Assembly: GCA_013151535.1 (NCBI GenBank)
Contig: JAADIC010000287.1
Span: 1-17,780 of the forward strand
Length of the DNA: 17,780 bases
Source: Alphaproteobacteria bacterium
GTDB taxonomy: Bacteria > Pseudomonadota > Alphaproteobacteria > Rhodobacterales > Rhodobacteraceae
Direction of reading: 5' to 3'
The translations under genes were made by a program, and so were the position numbers. Shown here piece by piece: positions 15,467 through 17,780 of this stretch (positions are counted from its first letter, which is position 1; each line of letters begins with the position of its first letter). The notes under the pieces are model-generated. The model searched no databases and was not told where the DNA came from. It saw nothing but the letters and a program-made list of their open reading frames with translations.

Positions 15467-16003
15467 ATGTTCAAGAAAACCTTCCGCGTTTTTGTTTTCT
15501 GGACCGCCGTTCTGGCTGTGCTGATCTACACGATCAAACAATTTCCGGACCGCTCGGTCGAGGCCGAGACCGCCTATCTCAGGGGGGATTATGTGCTGGC
15601 ACAGAAGTTCTGGCGCAAGATGGCCAGGCTGGGGGACGCCACCGCGCAATATAATCTCGGCGCGCTTTATGCCACCGGTAACGGCGTCGACGTGGACGAG
15701 GAAAAGGCCCATAAATGGTTCCTGACCGCCGCCAAAAACGGCAACGCGGCGGCAAAATTCGAGGTCGGGAAAACCTTTGAAACCGGCGCAGGTGTGGCCC
15801 CGTCCGCCGCGACCGGCCTGAAATGGATCATCGCCAGCGCCGAAGACGGCTATGCGCCGGCGCAGGTTGATCTTGGCCTTAAATACCTGAACGGAACCGG
15901 GGTTGAAAAAGACCTTGCGGCGGCGAATTTCTGGCTGGCGCGGGCGGCCGGATCAGGGGGGGATCCACCAATCCAAATCCTCAAGAGCGATGCAACACCT
16001 TAG
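15467..16003 (+). CDS. Membrane-anchored Sel1-repeat (TPR-like) protein
   Basis: 178-aa protein with a basic start (MFKKTFR), one hydrophobic helix at about 8-24 serving as anchor or uncleaved signal, then alpha-helical repeats on the periplasmic side. A degenerate first repeat covers 33-56. Three Sel1-like repeats of 36-37 residues follow (about 56-92, 93-128, 129-164), each with the A/G pattern such as AQYNLGALYATGNGV, AKFEVGKTFETGAGV and AQVDLGLKYLNGTGV. Such proteins act as scaffolds for protein contacts, for example in envelope stress or cell-division complexes; no specific partner is evident here. The ATG at 15467 has only a weak upstream CGGGG. It is divergent from the exporter gene and convergent with the tRNA-Gly gene 22 nt downstream. 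A run of seven G near codon 164 is a possible indel spot. Confidence 0.85.
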   Translation: MFKKTFRVFVFWTAVLAVLIYTIKQFPDRSVEAETAYLRGDYVLAQKFWRKMARLGDATAQYNLGALYATGNGVDVDEEKAHKWFLTAAKNGNAAAKFEVGKTFETGAGVAPSAATGLKWIIASAEDGYAPAQVDLGLKYLNGTGVEKDLAAANFWLARAAGSGGDPPIQILKSDATP

Positions 16004-16024
16004 CGTCAGCGGGCAAGTTGGAAT

Positions 16025-16098
16025 TGGAGCGGGCGACGGGAATCGAACCCGTGTCATCAGCTTGGAAGGCTGAGGTCTTACCATTACACAACGCCCGC
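16025..16098 (-). tRNA. tRNA-Gly (anticodon UCC)
   Basis: Read on the minus strand, a 74-nt cloverleaf begins GCGGGCG (16098-16092) and closes with CGCCCGC (16035-16029) for a perfect 7-bp acceptor stem. The anticodon stem-loop is CAGC-CTTCCAA-GCTG, placing TCC as anticodon (reads GGA and GGG). The T arm is CGGGTTCGATTCCCG. A discriminator U precedes CCA encoded in the DNA (16027-16025). It lies 36 nt downstream of the SRPBCC-like gene on the same strand. Confidence 0.97.
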
Positions 16099-16134
16099 GT
16101 TGCCAATTTCGTCTATTTTACTGCCCGCGCCAGG

Positions 16135-16788
16135 TCAAGGGTCGGTTTCCGGCAAGGGGTGGGGTTCGGAGGCCCCGCGATTGCCCAGAAAATCACGCCA
16201 GCCCATACGGTCCGCGCGGCGATTATGTATATTTCGCATGGCGTTCAGGAAGCCGCCAAAGGTGGGCTTGGGCACCGCGATATTGCCCCGCCCGGCGCGG
16301 CGGCGCAGGATCTCGGCCTGCATCATCCGGCGCATCCAGGCCACCGCCCAGATATGGTTGAGCTTCATCACCGGATGAAACAGCCGCACCAGCGGGCGCA
16401 GTTGCGGGTGGTGAATATCGGTCATCCAGCGCAGTTGGATGTAGGATGTGCCGTTCTCGAACTTCTCAAGCCGCAGCTCGCCAAAACCGACAAAATCACC
16501 CGAAACCTCGATCCGCATCCATTCATTTGGGATCAGCTCCACAATGCTGGCGCGAAACAGAAAGCTGTAGGGCAGCCAACCCTTGGTGTAAAACCGCAAG
16601 GACAGGCCCAGCCCTTGGGCATCACCGCTCTCGATCACCTCATGACCCAGCAAAATGCGCGCGCACCACTTGTTGTAAGCGGCAGTATCAAACACGATTT
16701 CGCTGATTTCCTCGGGGTGGGCGTTGAGCTGCCAGTGATGCGAAACGTCAAACTCGGGCTGACCGGGTGCGGGTGATTTATTGGTCAT
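16135..16788 (-). CDS. SRPBCC/polyketide-cyclase-like protein
   Basis: 217-aa protein whose first ~155 residues fit the START-like (SRPBCC, helix-grip) fold. It opens with a strand-like segment containing HHWQLNAHPEEISEIVFDTAAYNKWCARIL, then alternating strands (LGLSLRFYTKGWLPYSF, MRIEVSGDFVGFGELRLEKFENGTSYIQLRW) and a long helix rich in Leu and Met (about 131-160). Proteins of this fold bind hydrophobic ligands in a cavity; no catalytic residues can be assigned. A basic tail with RNIHNRRADRMGWRDFLG (186-202) follows. The start is ATG 16788; the frame stays open about 90 codons upstream, but that stretch is intergenic in character and overlaps aroQ. The ribosome-binding site is poor (AGGA about 13 nt upstream). 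The protein is divergent from aroQ with about 220 bp between. Confidence 0.8.
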   Translation of the reverse strand: MTNKSPAPGQPEFDVSHHWQLNAHPEEISEIVFDTAAYNKWCARILLGHEVIESGDAQGLGLSLRFYTKGWLPYSFLFRASIVELIPNEWMRIEVSGDFVGFGELRLEKFENGTSYIQLRWMTDIHHPQLRPLVRLFHPVMKLNHIWAVAWMRRMMQAEILRRRAGRGNIAVPKPTFGGFLNAMRNIHNRRADRMGWRDFLGNRGASEPHPLPETDP

Positions 16789-16931
16789 GTACCCGCGATG
16801 TCCTGCTTGGTCGTTAGGCGTCCGGCTCGTTCCGGCCCCGTGTAGGCTAACCCCTTGGCCACCCCGCCGACAATCCGCCGAATTGAAACAGCGCGCAAAT
16901 CTCCGCCAAATGTGACATCTGTGCCGAACGC

Positions 16932-16959
16932 TTGCAGAACTGCCAGAAAAGCATATTCT
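16932..16959 (+). promoter_or_regulatory. Candidate promoter of aroQ
   Basis: TTGCAG (16932-16937) and TATTCT (16954-16959) are separated by 16 nt on the plus strand, each matching four of six consensus bases. Transcription would start near 16966, leaving a leader of about 43 nt. Only fair matches, so tentative. Confidence 0.35.
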
Positions 16960-17008
16960 GCCCTGAAACGCGGGCCAATGCCCGAGCGGACTTCGCAAAG
17001 GAACGCCC

Positions 17009-17446
17009 ATGGGCAACATGATTTTTATCCTCAACGGCCCGAACCTGAACCTTCTGGGCAAGCGCGAGCCCGAGGTTTACGGCCATGCAACGCTGGCCGA
17101 TGTCGAGACGGCCTGTCAGGGCATTGCGGCTGAAACCGGCCTTGAAATCCGCATGTTGCAATCCAATCACGAGGGTGAACTTATCGACTGGATCCACGAA
17201 GCGCGTGAAAAAGCCGCTGGCATCATCATCAATCCGGCGGCGTTCAGCCACACCTCCGTGGCCATCCTTGACGCGCTCAACACATTTGAGGGGCCGGTGA
17301 TCGAGGTTCACATCTCCAACATCCACAAACGCGAGGAATTTCGCCATCATTCCTATGTGTCAGCACGCGCCGAGGGTGTGATCGCCGGTTGCGGCGTGGA
17401 CGGCTACGGGCTGGCGCTGCGCCATCTCGGGCAAGTGCTGAAATAG
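17009..17446 (+). CDS. aroQ: Type II 3-dehydroquinate dehydratase
   Basis: 145-aa shikimate-pathway enzyme converting 3-dehydroquinate to 3-dehydroshikimate by anti elimination, acting as a cytoplasmic dodecamer. The family opening ILNGPNLNLLGKREPEVYG (7-25) contains R19 and the catalytic Y24 on the flexible lid. NPAAFSHTS (75-83) holds N75 and H81, and EVHISNIHKREEFRHHS (99-115) holds E99, the catalytic H101 and R112. These positions match the numbering of the well-studied Mycobacterium tuberculosis enzyme. The ATG at 17009 has AAAGGA six bases upstream; an ATG three codons in is less well placed. In many relatives aroQ is followed by accB and accC; here the next 330 bp hold no accB. Confidence 0.97.
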   Translation: MGNMIFILNGPNLNLLGKREPEVYGHATLADVETACQGIAAETGLEIRMLQSNHEGELIDWIHEAREKAAGIIINPAAFSHTSVAILDALNTFEGPVIEVHISNIHKREEFRHHSYVSARAEGVIAGCGVDGYGLALRHLGQVLK

Positions 17447-17545
17447 CGACGGATCATCCCGAATTTCGTTTCAGCACAGCGGCGAGGTGTTCTGAGGGAC
17501 CGAGGATCAAGAAGGTGTTTTGTGAAATGACAGGAGGAGCGTTAG

Positions 17546-17677
17546 GGGCCGCTGCACGGCTTTTTGCGGCTGTTCCCGCAGGCGGAGTTCCAACAGATCG
17601 AGCGCGCAGGGCATTGGCTGCACGCCGAGAAGCCGAGGGAGTTTGAGGCGGAAGTGCGGGCGTTTTTAGGGGGTTAG
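17546..17677 (+). pseudogene. Remnant of an alpha/beta hydrolase C-terminus
   Basis: An open stretch of 44 codons encodes LHGFLRLFPQAEFQQ and then IERAGHWLHAEKP and EFEAEVRAFLGG before a TAG at 17675. This is the classic end of an alpha/beta fold hydrolase: the AGHW motif carries the catalytic histidine, followed by HAEKP and a final amphipathic helix. There is an in-frame stop at 17543-17545, no start codon and no recognisable nucleophile or lid region upstream in any frame, so only the tail survives. It looks like debris left by a deletion or rearrangement beside aroQ. Confidence 0.6.
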
Positions 17678-17721
17678 ATGCGTACACAGGCTGTGCACAA
17701 TGCGTACACAACCTGTACATA
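17678..17721. repeat. 22-bp tandem repeat, two copies
   Basis: Two adjoining 22-bp units (17678-17699 and 17700-17721) both begin ATGCGTACACA and agree at 18 of 22 positions. Each unit holds a partial dyad (GTACACA ... TGTGCAC in the first, TGTACA in the second), so the element could be a pair of protein-binding sites. The repeat unit is not a multiple of three and lies just after the hydrolase remnant. Confidence 0.6.
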
Positions 17722-17780
17722 TGATTTGCAGAGGGTTTTTCCGGGTTTTGGGTGGTGGCTCGGTTGGGTGGGCTTCAGCA
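17722..17780. other. G/T-rich non-coding end of window
   Basis: No gene is recognisable. The last bases (GGTTGGGTGGGCTTCAGCA) resemble one arm of the GGTGGGCTTCAGCCCACC-type intergenic palindromes I recall from Rhodobacterales genomes, but the second arm would lie outside the window. Confidence 0.25.

Noticed and set aside
16789..17061. N-terminal extension of the SRPBCC-like protein by about 90 residues
   Set aside because: It would overlap the start of aroQ on the other strand, has Arg/Cys-rich composition unlike the rest, and the fold begins after ATG 16788.
17389..17720. Overlapping plus- and minus-strand frames of 85-88 codons after aroQ
   Set aside because: Neither has a domain or ribosome-binding site; a third frame in the same stretch clearly shows the hydrolase C-terminus.
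17678..17780. Open frame from ATG 17678 to the window end (starts MRTQAVHNAY)
   Set aside because: Although a G-rich stretch precedes the ATG, the frame begins in a 22-bp tandem repeat and continues into G/T-rich sequence with no recognisable protein.

Overview
The window looks like a chromosomal segment of an alphaproteobacterium, most likely Rhodobacterales (Roseobacter type). The basis is the moderately high GC with matching codon use, the protein types (LivFGHM-type importer, aryl- and acyl-CoA ligases, type II AroQ, a Sel1-repeat protein), and a tRNA-Gly gene with an encoded CCA. Genus cannot be told from the sequence. No insertion sequence, phage gene, CRISPR array or regulator gene is visible.

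Region 1 (positions 1-8,808, minus strand) is an aromatic-compound uptake and activation operon. In transcription order it holds a promoter with upstream TGCA-repeat operators, a periplasmic substrate-binding protein, an intergenic hairpin, LivH, LivM, LivG, LivF, a phthalate-type Rieske oxygenase, a glutamine-synthetase-like ligase, and a benzoate-CoA-ligase-type protein that runs off the left edge. Most junctions overlap or abut (TGATG, TAGATG, ATGA, TAATG), so the genes are translationally linked. Import, gamma-glutamyl-type ligation, ring oxygenation and CoA activation in one transcript suggest catabolism of an aromatic, possibly nitrogen-bearing, carboxylic acid. This pairing is the most interesting system in the window, and its substrate cannot be read from the sequence.

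Region 2 (9,035-13,473, minus strand) holds a 631-aa acyl-CoA synthetase, a 534-aa FadD-like ligase and a small secreted protein of unknown function, spaced like one operon. A good sigma70-like promoter lies at 13,445-13,473. A 48-bp near-palindrome sits immediately downstream of it, followed by a leader of about 280 nt.

Region 3 (13,502-16,003) is an MsbA-like ABC exporter half-transporter on the minus strand and, divergently, a membrane-anchored Sel1-repeat protein on the plus strand. The exporter appears to carry a one-base frameshift in a homopolymer near its N-terminus. An ACCTCAAG/CTTGAGGT dyad covers its predicted -35 box.

Region 4 (16,025-17,780) holds tRNA-Gly(UCC) and an SRPBCC-like protein on the minus strand, then aroQ on the plus strand. 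After aroQ come the decayed C-terminal end of an alpha/beta hydrolase and a 22-bp tandem repeat, where accB often follows in related genomes.
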